Assembly: GCA_937910655.1 (NCBI GenBank)
Contig: CALEMV010000400.1
Coordinates: 1-7,551 of the forward strand
From: an uncultured Solobacterium sp.
Lineage (GTDB): Bacteria > Bacillota_I > Bacilli_A > Erysipelotrichales > Erysipelotrichaceae
Reading direction: 5' to 3'
Length of the DNA: 7,551 nt
Translations under genes and position numbers: made by a program
Part shown: positions 6,397 to 7,551 of the stretch, one piece after another
Layout: the number at the start of each line of letters is the position of its first letter
How positions within the stretch are numbered: the stretch's first letter is position 1
Notes under the pieces: model-generated
Database searches by the model: none
Seen by the model: the letters and a program-made list of their open reading frames with translations, nothing else
What the model was told of the DNA's origin: nothing

Positions 6397-7551
6397 ATGA
6401 GCCTACAAGCATGGAGAGATGAATTTGCGAATAAGAATGTGGTGATATGGGGTTATGGTCGAGAAGGACAAGCTACATATCGTTTCATTCGTCGTTTACT
6501 TCCTGAGCAGAATTTAACAATTGTCGAATCAAAAGCTGGTCCATCTCTAGAGAAGGCAAAGGCCAATACGATTCATACATCTTGTCTTTGTGAAGCAGAT
6601 GTTGATTTAAATAGTTTTGATTTAATTCTAAAGTCACCTGGTATTGTGATTCCTGACTTTATTGATACGTATAAGATTACAGGTGAAGCAGAGTTATTTA
6701 TAAAACATTATCGTGACCATGTTGTTGGAATTACTGGTACAAAGGGTAAGTCCACAACAACATCACTTGTGGCTGCACTATTAAAAGAGAAGTATCAAGT
6801 ATGCTTAGTTGGTAATATTGGTATTCCTTGTTTTGAAGCGATTGATGAGATGGAAGCAGGAGCGTACGCTGCTCTAGAATTATCTTGTCATCAGTTAGAA
6901 ATATGTCGTTATTCACCTCAGTACGCTATCTTCTTAAATCTATATGAAGAACACTTAGATCACTATGGAACAATGGAGAAGTATGGTATTGCGAAATCTC
7001 ATATTTTTACAAACCAAATGCAAGGCGATACCGTAATCATGCATGAAGAGATGAGTAACTTCATCAAGTTATCATTAAATACACCATACTTAATTGGCAG
7101 GGATATCACAGCGCATGGCACAACATTATGTATTCCAGGACATCAACTAGACGCATCTAGTGCGAAGTTAATTGGAGAGCATAACTATCGTAATCTTGCG
7201 GTTGCGTACTTTATTGCAAATAAGTTAGGTGTTAGTGATGAAAGTGTTATAAAGGCAATTGCAAGTTTTAGACCACTAGCACATCGCTTAGAGGACTTAG
7301 GAGAATATAAAGAAATTCGTTTCATCAATGACTCTATCTCCACAATTGGCCAATCCTGTATACAAGCATTAGAGTCAATTGAGAATGTGGATACTGTACT
7401 TGTAGGTGGAATGGATCGTGGTATTGAGTATGATGAAGTAGAAGATTACTTACATGCACGCAAGGATGTCCAGGTTATCTTTATGTATGCCACAGGGAAA
7501 CGTATTTATTCTGAAATGGAACAGAAGGTCTTGTTAAGACCTGGACTATAT
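6397..7551 (+). CDS. murD: MurD-type UDP-MurNAc-L-alanine:glutamate ligase (3' end missing)
   Basis: Mur ligases of this type add glutamate to UDP-MurNAc-L-Ala in the cytoplasm using ATP. The frame is open for 385 codons to the window edge; a usual length of about 450 implies roughly 60-70 residues are missing. The start follows AAGGAGGA at 6383-6390, six bases before the ATG and 16 after the HAD gene. The N-terminal UDP-binding domain begins VVIWGYGREGQA (15-26). The ATP-binding loop is GITGTKGKST (111-120), with Lys118. ALELSCHQLE (159-168) and NLYEEHLDHY (181-190) match MurD motifs, and Lys200 in YGIAK fits the carbamylated lysine. AHRLE (296-300) carries the conserved His-Arg. The glutamate region is atypical: NDSIST (311-316) replaces the usual NDSKAT and GGMDRG (337-342) replaces GGDGKG. 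The protein may belong to an alternative MurD branch, possibly MurD2-like, so D- versus L-glutamate use is uncertain. Confidence 0.9.
   Translation, partial: MSLQAWRDEFANKNVVIWGYGREGQATYRFIRRLLPEQNLTIVESKAGPSLEKAKANTIHTSCLCEADVDLNSFDLILKSPGIVIPDFIDTYKITGEAELFIKHYRDHVVGITGTKGKSTTTSLVAALLKEKYQVCLVGNIGIPCFEAIDEMEAGAYAALELSCHQLEICRYSPQYAIFLNLYEEHLDHYGTMEKYGIAKSHIFTNQMQGDTVIMHEEMSNFIKLSLNTPYLIGRDITAHGTTLCIPGHQLDASSAKLIGEHNYRNLAVAYFIANKLGVSDESVIKAIASFRPLAHRLEDLGEYKEIRFINDSISTIGQSCIQALESIENVDTVLVGGMDRGIEYDEVEDYLHARKDVQVIFMYATGKRIYSEMEQKVLLRPGLY

Noticed and set aside
7327..7422. Sequencing error or decay as the cause of the unusual MurD motifs
   Set aside because: The frame is intact on both sides, flanking motifs are conserved and both changes are coherent family-like variants.
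1..7551. tRNA, rRNA, CRISPR array, insertion sequence, prophage or toxin-antitoxin genes
   Set aside because: Nearly all of the window is accounted for by six coding regions; no gap exceeds 230 bases and none shows repeats, cloverleaf signatures or transposase motifs.

Overview
The window is an ordinary-looking chromosomal segment from a low-GC Gram-positive bacterium. It carries the central part of a cell-wall/division (dcw) cluster, interrupted by a protein-export module. All genes lie on the + strand, have strong AGGAGG-like ribosome binding sites and use the standard genetic code (tryptophan is TGG, stops are TAA or TAG). A PASTA-bearing division PBP directly followed by mraY without murE, a fused SecDF and the A+T-rich codon use point to Bacillota. 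My best guess is the Erysipelotrichia/Erysipelotrichaceae side, but that taxonomic call is inference.

Layout: (1) 1-1880, the 3' part of a class B penicillin-binding protein of the PBP2x/FtsI type; its beginning lies left of the window. (2) 1893-2858, mraY, 12 bases behind it. (3) 2857-2889, a clear intrinsic terminator closing this transcription unit. (4) 2890-3082, a non-coding gap with an extended -10 promoter just before the next gene. (5) 3083-3370, a 95-residue protein resembling the ComN/YrzD post-transcriptional regulator family. (6) 3374-5674, fused secDF. (7) 5683-5710, a hairpin that may partly terminate transcription. (8) 5727-6380, a HAD-family hydrolase. (9) 6397 to the right edge, a murD-family ligase cut off by the window end.

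The PBP cross-links peptidoglycan at the division site, MraY makes lipid I from UDP-MurNAc-pentapeptide, and the MurD-type ligase adds glutamate to UDP-MurNAc-L-Ala, so three steps of one pathway are present. SecDF assists protein translocation through SecYEG and probably helps deliver membrane and wall proteins. The terminator/promoter pair between mraY and comN means the last part of the cluster, murD included, is probably transcribed with comN-secDF-HAD rather than with pbp-mraY.

I see no mobile element, CRISPR array, RNA gene or wholly unknown system. The points worth a second look are residue-level departures in otherwise recognisable enzymes: a reduced histidine motif in MraY (HYA where HHH is usual), loss of both expected charged membrane residues in the SecF half of SecDF, and an altered glutamate-site signature in the MurD-type ligase. 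The gene order is also notable.
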